A stretch of DNA of 64,000 nucleotides from Armigeres subalbatus (taxonomy: Eukaryota; Arthropoda; Insecta; Diptera; Culicidae). Location: the NCBI RefSeq assembly GCF_024139115.2, contig NW_026943120.1, positions 1 through 64,000 on the forward strand. The letters run 5' to 3'. The translations under genes were made by a program, and so were the position numbers. Shown here piece after piece: positions 14,601-31,600 of this stretch. The notes under the pieces are model-generated. The model worked only from the letters and a program-made list of their open reading frames with translations, had not been told where the DNA came from and searched no databases. Position 1 is the stretch's first letter. Each line of letters starts with the position of its first letter.

Positions 14601-17600
14601 CCTGACTCTGACTGGACCTGACTGGACTTGGACCTGGACCTGGACCTGGACTTGACTGGACCTGGACTGACCTGGACCTGACTTGGACTGGATCTGACTG
14701 GATCTGACCGGAACCTGGACCGACCTGACTGACCTGGATCTGATCTGGATCTGGACTGGACTGACCTGACTGACCTGGGATTGACCTGGACTGGATCTGG
14801 ATCGATCTGACTGGATCTGACTGGATCGACCGGATCTGGACTGACCTGGAATTGACCTGGACTGACTCTTGACTGACCTGACTGGATCTGGGACTGACCT
14901 GGACCGACCTGGACTGACCTGACTGGATCTTGACTGACCTGACTGGATCGGACTGGATCTAACTGGATCTGGACTGACCTGGACTGACCTGGACTGACCT
15001 GGACTGACCTGGACTGGATCTGGACTGGATCTGGACTGGATCTGGACTGACCTGGACTGGATCTGAACGGACTGACCGACCTGACTGAACCTGGACCGAC
15101 CTGGACCTGACTGGACCGATTTGGACCGACGACTGACTGACTTGGACTGGATCTGGACTGACTCTGGACCGACCTGGACTGACCTTGACTGATCTGACTG
15201 ACCTGAATTGGATCTGGACTGACCTGGACCGACCTGACCGACTCTGGACCGACCTGGACCGGACGGATTGACTGACCGACTTGACCGGATCGGGACTGAC
15301 CTGACCGACCTGGACCGACCTGGACTCACCGACCGACCTGGACTGACCTGGACTGGACGGGACTGGACCTGACCGGACCTGGACTGGACTTGACTGACCG
15401 ACCGATGGACTGACCTGACTGACCTGACTGGACCTGGACTGACTCCGACTGGACCTGACCTGGGACTTGACCTGGATCTTGGATCTGACTGACTGACCGA
15501 CCTGACTGGACTGGACTGACCTGGGACTGGATCTGGACTGGGATCTGGACTGGATCTGGACTGGATCTGGACTGGATCTGGACTCGATCCTGTGACTGGA
15601 TCTGGACTGACCTGGACTGACCTGGACTGGATCTTGGACTGGATCTGGACTGACCTTGACCGGATCTGGACTGGATCTGGACTGGATCTGGACTGACCTG
15701 ACTGACTGATCTGACTGGATCTTGGGATCTGGACCTGGATCTGATCTGGACTGACCTGGACTGGACCTGGACCTGACTGACCTGGACTGGATCTTGGACT
15801 GGACCTGGACTGACCTGGACTGGATCTGGACCGACCTGGACCGACCTGGACTGGACCTGGACCGACCTGGACTGACCTGATCTGATCTTGAACCGACCTG
15901 ACCTGGACTCTGGACCGACCTGGGACTGATCGACTGACCTGGACTGACCTGGACTGGACTGGACCGACTTGACTGACCTGGACTGGATCTGGACTGACCT
16001 GACTGACCTGGACTGGATCTGACCGGATCTGGACTGACCGACCTGGACTGACCTGACCGATCTACCGGGATCTGGATCTGACCTGACCGATCCTGGACTG
16101 ACCTGACTGACCTGGACTGGATCTGACTGGACCTGGACTGACCTGACTGATCTGGACTGACCTTGGGACTGGATCTAGAATTGGACCGGACTCCAACCTG
16201 GACCTTGGACCGACCTGGACCGATCTGGACTGACCTGGGACTCGACCTGGACCGACTCCTGGACTGACCTGGACCGGATCTGGACTGACCTGACTGGATC
16301 TGGACTGACTCTGGACCGACCTGGATCGATCTGGACTGGATCTGGACTCGATCTGACCGACCTGGACTGGATCTGGACCGGATCTGACTTGACTTGACCG
16401 ACCTGACTGACCTGGACTGACCTGGATCCGAATGGACTTGGATCTTCGACCTGGACTGACCTGACTGACTTGACTCGATCTGGACTGGATTCTGGACTCG
16501 ATCTGGACTGATCTGGATTGACCTGGACTGGATCTGACTGACCTGACTGACTGACTGACTTGACTGAATTTGGACTGGATTGACCTTGACTGACCTGGAC
16601 TGATCTGGACTGGACCTGGACTGACCTGACTGGATCTGACTGGATCTTGACTGGATCTGACTGACCTGGACTGACTTGACCGAATCTCGACTCGACCTGG
16701 ACCGACCTGACCGACCTGGACTGGATCTGGACTGGACTTTGACTGGATCTGGACTGGATCTGGACTGACCTGGACTGGACTCTGGACTGACTTGACCGAC
16801 CTGGACTGACCTGACTGACTCTGGACCGACCTGGATCTGGATCTGGACTTGGATCTGACTGACCTGGACTGGATCTTGACTGACTCTGACTGACCTGGAC
16901 TGACCTGGACTGGACTCTTGGACTGGACCTGACTGACCTGACCGACTGACCGACTGGGACTGACCTGGACTCGACCTGACTGGATCTGGACTGAACTGAC
17001 CGATCTGACCTGGATCTGGACTGACCGGACTGGATCTGGACCGACCTGGACTGGATCTGGACCGACTTGGACTTGGACCTGACTGGACCTGGACTTCGAC
17101 CTGACCGACCTGGACTGACCTGACTGACCTGACCGACCTGGACTGACTCTGGACTGGATCTGGACTGAACCTGACCGACTCCTGGACTCGACCTGACTGG
17201 ACTGACCGACCTGGACTGACTCTGGACTGGACTCTGGACCGACCTGGGACTGGATCTGGACCGACCTGACCGATCTGGACTGACCTGGACTGACTCTGAC
17301 TGATCTGGACTGACCTGACTGACGACCTGGGACTGACCTGGACTGACCTGGACTGGATTCTAAACCGACCTGGACTGACCTGGACCGAATCGGAACCGAC
17401 TCCACCGACCTGGATCTGACTGACCTGACCGACCTGACTGACCTGGACCGACCTGGACTGACCGACCTGGACTGACCTGGACCGGACTCGACCGACCTGG
17501 ACCATGGACTGACCTCAGACTGACCGACTGGACTGACCTGGACTCGGATCTGACTGGATCGACTGGACCGAACTGATCTGGACTGGACCTGGACCGACCT

Positions 17601-20600
17601 GACCGACTCAACCTGGACTGGATCACCCGACCGGACCTGGACTGGAATTTTAATTTCAAACCTGACTGGACTCTGACTGGACTGGACTGGACGGACTGGA
17701 TCGGACCTGGATCCTGACCTGACTCAGATCGGATCTGGACTGGATCTGGACTGACCTGGACTGACCTTGGACTGGATCTCTTTAAACTCGGACCTGGACT
17801 CGGATCGGGACTGACCGGATCTGGACTGACCTGGACTCGACCTGACCGACCTGACTGACTTGACCAACCGGACTGACTGGACCTTGATCTGGACCCAGAC
17901 TGACCTGGATCGACCGGACCTGACTGACCTGGACCGACTCTGGACCGACCTTGACCGAACCTGGACTGACCTGACCGACCTGGGACCGACCTGGACTGGA
18001 CCTGACCGACCTGGGACCGACCTGACCGACCTGGACTCAATCCTGACTGACTCTAGACTGACTCCTGGACCGAACCTGGACTGACCTGACTGACCTGGAC
18101 TGGATCTGGACTGGATCCTGGGACTTGACCTTGGACTGACCTGGACCGATTCTGGACTGGACCTGACTGGATCTGGGACTGGATCTGGACTGACTGACTG
18201 GACTGACCGATCGACTGGACCTGACCGGACCTGGACCGGACCTGGACCGGATCTGGACCGATCTGGATCTGACCTGGACCGACCTGGACCGACCTGACTG
18301 GATCTGGACCAATTTGGACTCGGACCTGACCGACCTGGACTGGATCGACTGGATCCTGGACTGACGGACCAATTGACTCCTGGACTGATCTGGACTGACC
18401 GACCTTGGACTGATCCTGACTGGACTGACCGATCCTGGACCGGATCTGGACTGGACCTGGACTGACTGGACCGACCTGACTGACCTGGACCGATCCTGGA
18501 CTGGATCCTTGGACTGACCTGGACTGGACCTGGACTGACCTGGACTGGATCCTGGATTGACTCTGGATTGACCTGGACCGACCTGGGACTGACCTGGACT
18601 GGATCTGGACCGACTCCTGGACTGGATCTGACCGACCTGGACTCGACTTGACTGATCGGACTGGACTCTGGACTTGACCTGGACTGACCTGGACTGGATC
18701 TGGACCGACCTCGGACTGGGACCTGGGATCCTGGACCCGACTGACTGGATCTGGATCTGGACTGGACCTGGACTGGACTTGACCGGATCTGGACTGACCT
18801 GGACTGATCTGGACTGACCTGGACTGACCTGGATCTGGACTCCGACTCGACCTGGACCGGATCTGACCGACCTGACCGGATCTGACTGGATCTGACTGGG
18901 ACCTGGACTGACCTGGACCGGATCTGGACTGACTCTGGGACCTGGACCTGACCGGATCTGGACTGGACTCGACTGGACTGACCTGGACTGACCTGGGACC
19001 GACCTGACCGACCTGGACTGACCTGACTGACCTGGACCTGACCGATCTTGACTGACCTGACCGGACCTTGACCGGGACGGACTGGATCTGACTGGATTGG
19101 ACTGGACCTGGACTGACCGACCTGACCGACTTGGACTGGATCTGGACTGACCTGGACTGGACTTGGACTGACTCCTGGACTGACCTGACTGACCGACCTG
19201 ACCGACTCTGACTGGACCTGACCGGACCTGGACCGGGACGGACTGACTCTGACCTGGACTCCGGACCTGGACTGACCTGGACTGGATCTTGGACCGACTC
19301 TGGACTGATCGACTGGACTGACCTGATCTGGATCTGACGGACTGGATCTGGACTGATCTGGACTGACCTGACTGGACCTGGACTGACCTGGACTCGGATC
19401 TTACCCGGGACCTGGACCGATCTGACTGGATCTGGACTGACCTGACTGACCTGGACTGACTGGACTGACCTGACTGATCGACTGGATCGGACCTGGACTG
19501 GACCGGATCTCATCCGGACTGGACCTGACTGGATCTTGGACTGACCTGGACCGGACCTGACTGACCTGACCGACCTGACTGACTTGACCGACCTGGACTG
19601 GATCTGGAACTGACTCTGGACCCAATTTGACCTGGACTGACCTTGACTGGACTGACCTGGACTGGACCTGGACTCGACCTGGACTGGACCTGGACTGGAT
19701 CTGACCGACCTGGACTGGACCTGGACTTGACCTTGACTGGATCTGGATCAACGACCTTGGACTCAGGGACCTGGACTGGATCTGGGACCGATCTGGATCT
19801 TTACCTGACCGACTCTGGACTGGATCTGGACTCGACCTGGACCGACCTGGACCGACCTGGACCGACTCTGACCGGATCTGGACTGACCTGGACTGACCTG
19901 ACTGGACCTGGAACCGACTCCGGACTGACCTGGACTGGACTCTGACTGACCTGGACCGGGATCTGGACCTGACCTGGACTGGGATCTTGGACTGACCTGA
20001 CCTGGATCACCTGGACCGACCTGGACTGACTCCTGACCGGATCTGGACTGACCTGGACCGGATCTGGGACTGGACCTGGACCGGATCTGGACTGACCTTG
20101 GACTGGATCTGACTGACTCTGGACCTGATCTGGACTGGATCTGGATCGATCTTGGACTGGACCTGACTGACCGGACCTGGACCTTTTGATCGACTGGACT
20201 GACCTGACCGGCCTTGATCTGGACCTGGATCTGACCTGGACCGACCTGGACTGACTCCTGGACTGGACCTGGACCGACCTGGACTGGATCTGACTGGACC
20301 TGACTGGCTCGACCGGGATCTTGGACTGGGATCTGGACTGACCTGGGACTGACCTGACCGACCTGACCTGACTGGATCTGACCTGATCTGACCTGACCGG
20401 ACCGACTGGACTGGATCTGACCGGATCTGGACCTGGATCTGAACGGACCTGACCTGATCTGATCTGGACTGACCTGGACCTGGACTGGACCTGGACTCGA
20501 CTCTGGACTGGACCTGGACTGGACTTGGACTGGACCTGACTGGATCTAACCTGGACCGACCTGACTGACTCCTGGGACTGGACTCTGACCGACCTGGACT

Positions 20601-23600
20601 GACCGACCTGATCTGACTGACCTGACTGACCTGGACCGACCTGGACCGACTGACTGACTGGGACCGACCTGACTGGACCTGGACTGGACCTGGACTGACC
20701 TGACTGGATCTGACCGACCTGGACCGATCTGGACGGATCTGGACTGACCTGACACCTGGACCTTGACTGGATCTGACCTGACCTTGACCTGACTGACCTT
20801 GACCGACTTGACTGACCGACCTGACCGACTTGACTCGACTGGATCTCGACCCAACTGACTCCAGGACTGACCTGGACTGACCTGGACTGACCTGGACTGG
20901 ATCTGGACCGACCTGACTGACCTGGGACCTGACTCCTGGATCGACCTGGGACTGGATCTGGACTCGACCTGGACTGGACCTGGACTGACCTGGACTGGAT
21001 CTGGACTGACCTTGGACTGGACCTGACCGACCTGGACTGACCTGACTGGACCTTGGATCGACCTGGACTGACCTGGACTGACCTGACTGGACCTGGACTG
21101 ACCTGATCCTTGACTCGGACCTGGACCGACTCCTTGGACTGACTCTTGACCGACCTGGACTGGACTCTGGACTGGATCCGACTGACCTGGACTGACCTTG
21201 GACTGACCTGACTTGGACTGGACTTGGATCTGGACTGGATCTGGACTGACCTGGACCGACCTGGACTGGACCTGGACTGGACTCCTTGGACTGGATCTGA
21301 CCGATCTTTGGACCGATCTGGGACTGGATCTGGACTGACCTGGACTGGATCCTAATCGGACTGACCTGACTGACCTGGACTGGACCTGGACTGGGATCCT
21401 GGGACTGACCTGGACTGATCCTGGACTGACCTGGACTGGATCTGGACTGACTCTGACCTGACTCCTGGACCGACTCTGGACTTTGACTGGACTGGACTTG
21501 GACTGACCTGACTGACCTGACTGACCTGACCGACCTTGGACTGACCTTGGACTTGATCTGACTCGGACTGATCCTGACCGACCTGGACCGACCTGACCGA
21601 CCTGACCGGACCTTGGACTGGGACCTGGATCTGGACCTGATCTACCGGATCTGGACTGGATCTGGACTGACCTGGACTGACCTGGACTGGATCCTGAACG
21701 GACTGGATCTGGACTGACCTGGACTGATCTTGACTGATCTGGACTGACCTGGACTGGATCTGGACTGATCTGGACCGACTGACCTGACTGATCTGGACTG
21801 ACCTGGATCAACTTGACCTGGGACCTTGGGACCTTGACTGGATCTGAACCGACCTTGGACTGACCTGGACTGGATCTGGACTGGACCTGGACTGACTTGA
21901 CCGATCTGGACCTGATCTGATCGACTGGATCTTGACTGACCTGGACTGGACTGACTCAACGGACCTGGACTGACCTGGACCGATCTGGACTGACCGGACT
22001 GACCTGGACCTGACTGGATCTGACCGACTCACTTGACCTGGATCTGGGATCCACTTGAATCCTGGACCTGATCTGGACCCACCTGACTGGACTGGACCCA
22101 ATTTGGACTGACCCTTGACTGATCTGACTGACCTGGACTGACCGATCTGGACTGACCTGGACTGACCTTGGACTGACCTGGACTGACCTGGACTGACCTG
22201 GACTGACCTGACCGACCTGGACTGGATCTGGACTGACCTGACTGACCTGGACTGGGACCTGGACCGGACCTGGACTGACCTTGGACCGACCTGGACTGAC
22301 CTGGGACTGGACCTGACCGGACTGGACTGACTGGACTGGATCCACCTTGACTGACCTGACCGATCTGGACTGGATCTGGACTGACCTGGACTGGATCTGG
22401 ACTTGACTCTGGGACCGACCTGACTGGGATCTGGACTGGACCTGGACTGACCTGGACCGACCTGACTGATCTGGACTGACTCCTGGACTGACTCTGGATC
22501 TGACTGACTGACTGACCGACTGGATCTTGACCGGACCTGACTGGACTGGACTCGACCTGACTGGATCTGACCAGACTTGGACTGGATCTGGACTGGACCT
22601 TGACCGACTTGACTGGATCTGGACTGACCTGGACCGATCTGGACTGATCTGACTTGACCTGACCGACTGGACCTGGACCGATCTTGACTGGATCTGGACC
22701 TGGATCTGGACTGACCTGGACTGACCTTGGACTGGATCTTCGACCTGAATCTTGACTGACCGGATGACTAGACTGACTGACCTGACTGGATCTGGACTGG
22801 ATCTGGACTGATCTGACTGGACTTGACCGACCTGGACTGGATCTGGACTGACCTGGACTGACTCAACTGACTGGACTGGACTTGACTGGATCTGACTGAC
22901 CTGGACTGACCTGGACTGGACCTGGGACTGACCTGACTGGATCGACTGATCTGGACTGACCTTGGACTGGACCTGGACTCGGACCTGACTGACCTGATCT
23001 GACCTGACCGACTGGATCTGGACTGGACCTGGACTGGACCTGGATCTGACCTGGACTGACCTGACCGATCTGGACTGACCTGACCGACCTTGGACTGACC
23101 TGGACCTGACCTGGACCTGACCTGGACTGGATCTGGGACTGACCTGACCGACCTGACCGGACCTGACCGGGACCTTGGACTGACTCCTGGACTAGACCTT
23201 GGACTGACCTGACCGACCTGGACTGGACCTGGACTGACCTGGGACTGGATCTGACCGACCTGGACTGGATCTGGACTGACCTGGGACTGACCTTGGACTG
23301 GATCTGGACGACCTGACCTGGATCTGGACTGGACCTGGACTGACCTGGACTGGATCTGGACCTGACCTGACTGGACCCTGACTGACCTGGACGAATTGAC
23401 CTGACTGGATCTGGACTGGATCTGGACTGGATCTGGACTGACCTGGACTGACCTGATCTGGACTTGGATCTGGACCTGGACTGACCTGACCGGATCTGGA
23501 CTGCACCTGACTGACTGACCTGGACTCGACTTGGGACTGACCTGGACTGACCTGGACCGACCTGGACTGGATCTGGACTGACTGGACTGGATCGACTCTG

Positions 23601-25659
23601 GATCTGACCGGATCTGGATTGACTGACCTGGATCTGGACTGACCTGGACTGGATCTTGGACTTGACCTGACTGTACCTGAGACTGGATCTGGACCGGACT
23701 CCAATTTGGACTGGATCTGACTGGATCTGGATCTGGACCTGGACTGACTCTGACTGGACCTGGACTGACCTGACTGACCTGGACTGACCTGGACTGGATC
23801 TGACTGACTTGACTGGATCCTGGACTCGACCTGGACCGGACCTGACCGATCCGGACTGACCTGGACTGGACCGGGACCTGGACCTGGACCTGGATCTGAC
23901 TCGGACCTGACCGATCTGACCGGGATCTGGACCGACCTGGACTGACCTGGACTTGACCTGGACCTGGACCGACCTGATCTGGACTGACCTGACCGACCTG
24001 GACTGACCTGACCGACCTGGACCGACTGACTGGAACCGACTCCTGGACTTGGACCGACTGACTGACTGGACCTGGACTCGACTGACCTGACCGGACCTGG
24101 ACTTGACCTGGACTCGACTCTGGTACCGATCCTGGGACTGACCTGACCGACCTGGACTGACCTGGACTGGATCTGACTGGACCTGACCGACCTGGACCGA
24201 TCTGGACTGGACCTGGACTGACCTGACTGATCTGGACTGGATCTGGACTGGATCGACTGGACCTGACCGATCTGGACTGACCTGGACCGGACTTGGACCG
24301 GGATCTTGACCGACTCCTGGGACTGACTCCTGGACTGGATCTGACTGGACTCGACTGGATCTGGACCGATCTGGACTGATCGACTGGATCTGGACCTGGA
24401 CTGACCTTGGACTGGACTGGAACTTGACCTGACTGACTGGACTGGATCTGGACTGACCTGTACTGACTTGGACCGACCTGGACTTGACCTGGACTGGATC
24501 TGGACTGACCTGGACTGACCTGACTGGAATCTGACTGACCTGGACTGGATCTGGGACTGGATCTGACTGACCTGGACTGACCTGACTGACCTGGACTGGA
24601 TCTGGAAATTCGACCTGGACTGGATCTTGACTAGACCTGGACTGACTGGACCTGACCTGACTGACCTGGACTCTGGATCTGGACTGGATCTGACTCGACC
24701 TGGACTCGGATCTGGACTGGATCTGGACTTGATCTGGACTGGACTGACTGGGATCTGGATCTGGACTGGACCGACCTGGGACTGACCTGGACCGGACCGA
24801 CCGACTTGACCGACCTGGACTGACCTGGGACTGACTCTGGACTCGACCTGACCGACCTGACCGTGACCTGACCGACTCGACTGACCTGGACCGACCTGGA
24901 CTGACCTGGACCGACTGGACCGACTCTGACCAGATCTGACCTGGACCGGACCTTGACCGACCTTGGACTGGATCTGGACTGACCTGGACCTGGACCGACT
25001 GGATCTGGACTCGACCTGACTGGATCCTGGACTGACCTTGGGACCTGGACCTGGACTGGATCGATCTGACTGGATCTTGGACTCGGACCTGGACTGGATC
25101 TGACCGATCTGGACTGGACCTGACCGGACTGACCTGAACTGGATCTGGACTGACCTTGGACCGATCTGGACCTGACTGACCTGGACTGATCGACTGGGAC
25201 TGGACCTGGACTGGACCTGGACTGACCTGGACCGACTTGACCATCTGACCTGACCTTGACCGGGATCTGACCTGAACGGACCTGGACTGGACCTTGACCT
25301 GACCTGGGACTGACTGACCTGACTGGACGAATTGGACTGGATCTTGGACTGGATCTGGGACTGGACCTGGACTGGAACCTTGGACTGGATCTGGACTGAC
25401 TGGAAACTGGACTGGATCTGGACTCGACCTGGACTGGACCTGGACTGGATCTGGACCTGGATCTGGACCTGACCTGACCGACCTGGATCTGACCTGACCT
25501 GACTCTGGACTGGATCTGGACCGATCTGGACTGACCTGGACTGACCTGGACTGAACTGACTGACCTGACCGGACCCTGGACCGGACCTGGACTGGACCTG
25601 ACCCGACTCCGACTGATCCCACCGACCTGGATCTGACGGACCTCAATTCGACTGACCTG

Positions 25660-28600
25660 ACCGGACCTGACTTTGGACCGACTGGACTGGACTTGACCGG
25701 ACTGACCTGGACTGGACCTGGACTGGACCTGACCGACCTGGACCGACCTGGACCGACCTGGACTGACCTGACTGGACCGACCTGACTGACCTGGACTGAC
25801 TGACCTGGACTGGATCTGGACCGACCTTGGACTGGATCTGGACCGGATCTGACTGGACCTGACTGGATCTGGACTGATCTGGACTGGATCTGACCGATCT
25901 GACTGGACCTGGACTGGACCTGGACTGGACTGACCTGACCGGACCTGACCTGGACTTGGACCTGACCTGACTGGATCTGGACTGACCTGACTGACCTGAC
26001 CGGACTGGACCGGGATCTGGACTGACCTGGACTGGATCTGGACTGACTGACTGGACCTGGACCTGGATCTGGACTTGACCTGGACTGATCTGACTGATCT
26101 GGACTGGATCTGGACTGGATCTGGACTGACCTGACTGACCTGGACTGACTGGACTGACCTGGACTGACTGGACTGACCTGACCGGATCTGGACTGGACCT
26201 GGACTGATCTGGACTGATCTGGACTGACCTGACTTGGATCTGACCTGGACTGACTGGACCGACCTGGACTGGATCTGGGACTGGATCCTGGACTGACCTG
26301 GACTGGATCTGACCTGACCTGGACTGATCTGACCGGACCTGACCGACCTGGACCGACCTGGACCGGATCTGGACTGATCTTGACCTGACCTGACCGGACC
26401 TGGACCGACCTGGACCTGGACTGACCTGGACCGACCTGGACTGACCTGGACCTGACCTGACCGATCTGGACTGACCGGATCTGACCGACCTGATCGACTG
26501 GATCTGACCGACCTGACCGACTGGGACTGACCTGACTGACTTGACTGGGATCGGACTGACTTGACTGACCTGGGACTGGATCTGGACTGGATCTGGACTG
26601 GATCTGACTGACTGACTGACCTGACCGGACCTGGACTGACCTGGACTGGACCTGGACCTGGATCTGGACTGACCTGACTGGACCTGACTGACCTGGACTG
26701 GATCTGACTGGATCTGGACTGGACCTGGACTGATCTGGACTGGATCTGACTGATCTGGACTGACCTGGGACTGGACCTGGACTGGATCTGGACTGACCTG
26801 ACTGGATCTGGACCTGACTGATCTGGACTGACCTGGACTGGATCTGGACCGACCTGGACTGGATCTGGACTGACCTGACTGGATCTGGACTGATCTTGAC
26901 TGGATCTGACTGGATCTTGACTGGATCTGGACTGGATCTGGACTGACCTGGACTGAACTGACCGACTCTGGGACTGGATCTGGACTGACCTGGACTCGAC
27001 TTGGACTGGATCTGACCTGGACCTGACCTGACCGACTGGATCTGACCTGGATCTGGACTGACCTGACTGACCTGGACTGGACCTGACCTGGATCTGACTG
27101 GATCTGACCGACCTGGACTGACCTGACTGGATCTTGACTGATCTGACCGACTGGATCTGGACTGGATCTGGACTGATCTGACCGGACCTGGACTGACCTG
27201 GACTGACCTGGACCGACCTGGACCGATCTTGGACTGACCTGGACTGACTTGACTGGATCTGGACTGACCTGACCGACCTGACTGGATCTGACTGGATCTG
27301 GACTGACCTGACCGACCTGGACTGGATCGACCTGACTGGACCTGGACTGACCTGACTGGACTGACCGACTGGACTGGACCTGACCTGACTGGACTGGACC
27401 TGGACCTGACCGGATCTGGACTGGACCTGGACTGGACCTGGACTGACCTGGACTGGACCTGGACCGGATCTGGACTGACCTGATCTGACCTGGATCTGGA
27501 CCGGACTGACCTGGACTGACCTGGACTGGACCTGGACTGGATCCCTGGACTGGATCTGACTGGATCTGACCTGACCTGGACCGACCTGGACTGGATCTTG
27601 GACTGACCTGACCGACTGGATCTGGACTGACCTGGACTGACCTGACTGACCTGGACTGACCTGACTGACCTGGACTGGACTGACTGGATCTGGACCGACC
27701 TCGACTGACCTGGACTGGACCTGGACTGGATCTGGACCGATCTGGACTGACCTGACTGGACCTGACTGACCTGGACTGACCTGGACTGGATCTGGACTGG
27801 ATCTGGACTGGATCTGGACTGACCTGGACTGGACTTGACTGGACCTGGACCGACCTGGACTGGATCTGGACTGGACCTGACTGACCTGGACTGACCTGGA
27901 CTGGACCTGGACTGGATCTGGGACTGACCTGGACTGACCTGACCGGACTGGACTGACCTGGACTGACCTGGACCGACCTGGACCGGACCTGGACCGACTG
28001 GATCTGACCTGACTCTGGACTGGATCTGGACTGGATCTGACCGACCTGGACTGACCTGGACTGACCTGGACTGACCTGGACTGACCTGGACTGACCTGAC
28101 CTGACTGACCTGGACTGGATCTGACCGACCTGGACTGGACTGGATCTTGGACTGACCTGGACTGGACTGGACCTGGACTGGATCTGGACTGGATCTGACT
28201 GACTGGACTGGACCTGACTGGATCTGGACTGACCTGACTGACCTGACTGGATCTGGACCGGACCTGGACTGACCTGGACTGGATCTGGGACTGACCTGGA
28301 CTGGACCTGGACTGGATCTGGACTGGATCTGGACTGGACCTGGACTGGATCTTGACCTGACCTGGACTGACCTGGACTGGATCTGACTGGATCTGGGACT
28401 GACCTGGACTGACCTGACTGGACTGGACTGACCTGACTGGATCTGGACTGGATCTGGACTGGACCTGACTGACTGGACTGACCTGGACTTGACCTGGACT
28501 GGATCTGGACTGGACCTGGACTGACTGGACTGGACTGGATCTGACTGACCTGACTGGACCTGGACCTGGATCTGACTGACCTGACTGGACCTGGACTGAC

Positions 28601-31600
28601 CTGACCGACTGACCTGGACTGATCTGGACTGACCTGACTGGACCTGGACTGGACCTGACCGACTGACCTGGACCTGATCTGGACTGACCTGACCGGACCT
28701 GACCGATCTGGATCGACCTGACTGGACCTGGACTGACCTGGACCGATCTGACTCGATCTGACTGACCTGGACCGACTGGACTGACCTGGACCGACCGACT
28801 GACCTGGACTGGACCTGGACTGGACCTGACTGGATCTGGACTGGATCTGGACTGGACCTGACCGACCTGGACTGACCTGGACTGGATCTGGACCGATCTG
28901 ACTGGATCTGACTGACTTGGACTGACCTGGACTGGATCTGACTGACCTGACTGGACCTGGACTGGACCTGACTGACCTGGACCGACTGGACCTGACCGGA
29001 TCTGGACTGATCTGGACTGGATCTGACTGACCTGACCGGACCGACCTGGATCTGACCTGGACTGACCTGGACTGGATCTGACTGGATCTGACTGGATCTG
29101 GACTGACCTGACTGGATCTGGACTGGACCGATCGATCTGGACTGGATCTGGACTGGACTGACTGACCTGACCTGACCGACCTGGACTGACCGACTGGATC
29201 TGGACTGGATCTGACTGACCTGGACTGGATCTGGACTGGATCTGGACTGGACCTGACTGACCTGGACTGACTTGACTGACCTGGACTGACCTGACCGGAC
29301 CTGACTGACCTGGACTGACCTGGACTGGATCTGGACGGACCTGACTGGACCTGGACTGGATCTTGGACTGACCTGGACTGGACCTGGACTGGATCTGATC
29401 GACCTGGACCGGACTCGGACTGGACTGACCTTGGACTGGATCTGGACTGACCTGACTGGACCTGATCTGACTGACTGGACCTGGACTGGACCTGACTGAC
29501 CTGGACTGGACCTGACTGGATCTGGACTGACCTGGGACTGGATCTGACTGACCTTGGACTGGACCTGGACTGGACCTGGACTGACCTGACTGACCTGGAC
29601 TGGATCTGGACTGACCTGGACTGATCTGGACTTGGACCTGGGCCTGACTGACTGGACTGACCTGGACCGACCTGGACTGGACCTGGACTGACCTGATCTG
29701 ACCTGGACTGACTCTGACTGACTGGACTGACTGGATCTGACTGGATCTGACTGGACCTGGACTGGACCTGGACCGGATCTGACTGACTGGACTGACCTGA
29801 CTGGACTGGACTGACTGACTTGGACTGACCTGGACTGACTGGACTGGATCTGGACTGGATCTGGACCGACCTGGACTGACCTGACCTGGACCTGGACTGA
29901 CTGGACTGGACCGACCTGACCTGACTGGATCTGGACTGGATCTGATCAGGATCTGTACTCCTGACCTGACTGACCGGATCTGACCTGACCTGACTGACCT
30001 GGATCTGGACTGGATCTGGACCGATCTGACTGGACTGGATCTGGACCGACTTGACTGGACCTGGATCACCGGACCTCGACTGGATCTGACCGGACTTGGA
30101 CTGACTCTGGACTGGACCTGGACTGGACCTGGACTGACCTGGACTGACCTGACTCGGACCTGACTGGATCTGGACTGACCTGGACTGGACTGGACTGACC
30201 TGGACTGGATCTGGACTGACCTGGACTGACTTGGACTGGACTGGACTCGACCTGGATCACCGACCTGACTGACCCTTGGACTGGACCTGGACTCTGACTG
30301 ACCTGACTGGATCTGACCGACCTGGACTGGATCTTGGACTGACCTGGACTGGATCTGGACTGGACGGACTGACCTGGACTGGACTGACTGGATCTGGACT
30401 GACTTGACCTGGATCTGACTGATCTGGACTGGATCTTGGACTGACTTGGACTCGATCTGGACCGGATCTGGACTGGCCTGACTGACTTGACTGGATCTGG
30501 ACCTGACTGGGATCTGGACTGACCTGGACTGGATCTGACTGACCTGGACTGACCTGGACTGGATCTGGACCGGACCTGGACTGACCTGACTGACCTTGAC
30601 TGGACTGACTGACCTGGACTGGATCTGACCGACCTGACTGGATCTGGACTGAACCAGACTGGACCGACTGGACTGACTGGATCTGGACTGGACCTGGACT
30701 GACCTGGACTGACCTGGACTGGATCTGACTGGATCTGGACTGACCTGACTGGATCTGGACTGGATCTGGACTGACCTGGACTGGATCTGACTGACCTGGA
30801 CTGGATCTGGACTGGGCCTGGACTGACCTGGACCGAACCTGGACTGGATCTGACTGGATCTGGACTGGATCTGGACTGACCTGACTGATCTGGATCTGAC
30901 TGACCTGACCGACCTGGACTGGATCTGGACTGACCTGGACTGGATCTGGACTGGACTCTGGACTGACCTGGACTGACCTGGACTGACCTGGACTGATCTG
31001 GACTGACCTGACTGGAACCTGACCGGACCTGGACTGGATCTGACCTGGACCTGGACTGACCTGGACTGATCTGACCTGGACTGGACTGGACTGGACTGAC
31101 TCCGACTGACTGGACTGACCGACTGGATCTGGACTGGATCTGGACCGACCTGGACTGGACTGGACTGACCTGACTGGACCTGGACTGGACCTGGACCGAT
31201 CTGACTGACCTGGACCGACCTGGACTGACCTGACTGAAACTGGACTGACTGGACTGGATCTGGACTGATCTGGACTGGACCTGACTGGACTGACCTGGAC
31301 TGGATCTGGACTGACCTCTTGACCTGGACTGGACCTGGACTGACCTGGACTGGATCTGGACTGGATCTGGACTGATCTGGACTGGATCTGGACTGGACCT
31401 GGACTGAACCTGGACTGTACCTGGACTGAACCTGACTGAACCCGACTGGATCTGACTGACCTGGACTGACCTGGACTGGACCTGACTGGACCTGACTGGA
31501 CCTGGACTGACCTTGAACTCTGGACTGGAACTGACTGACCTGGACTGACCTGACCTGACTGGACTGACTGGATCTGGACTGGACCTTGGACTGGACCTGG

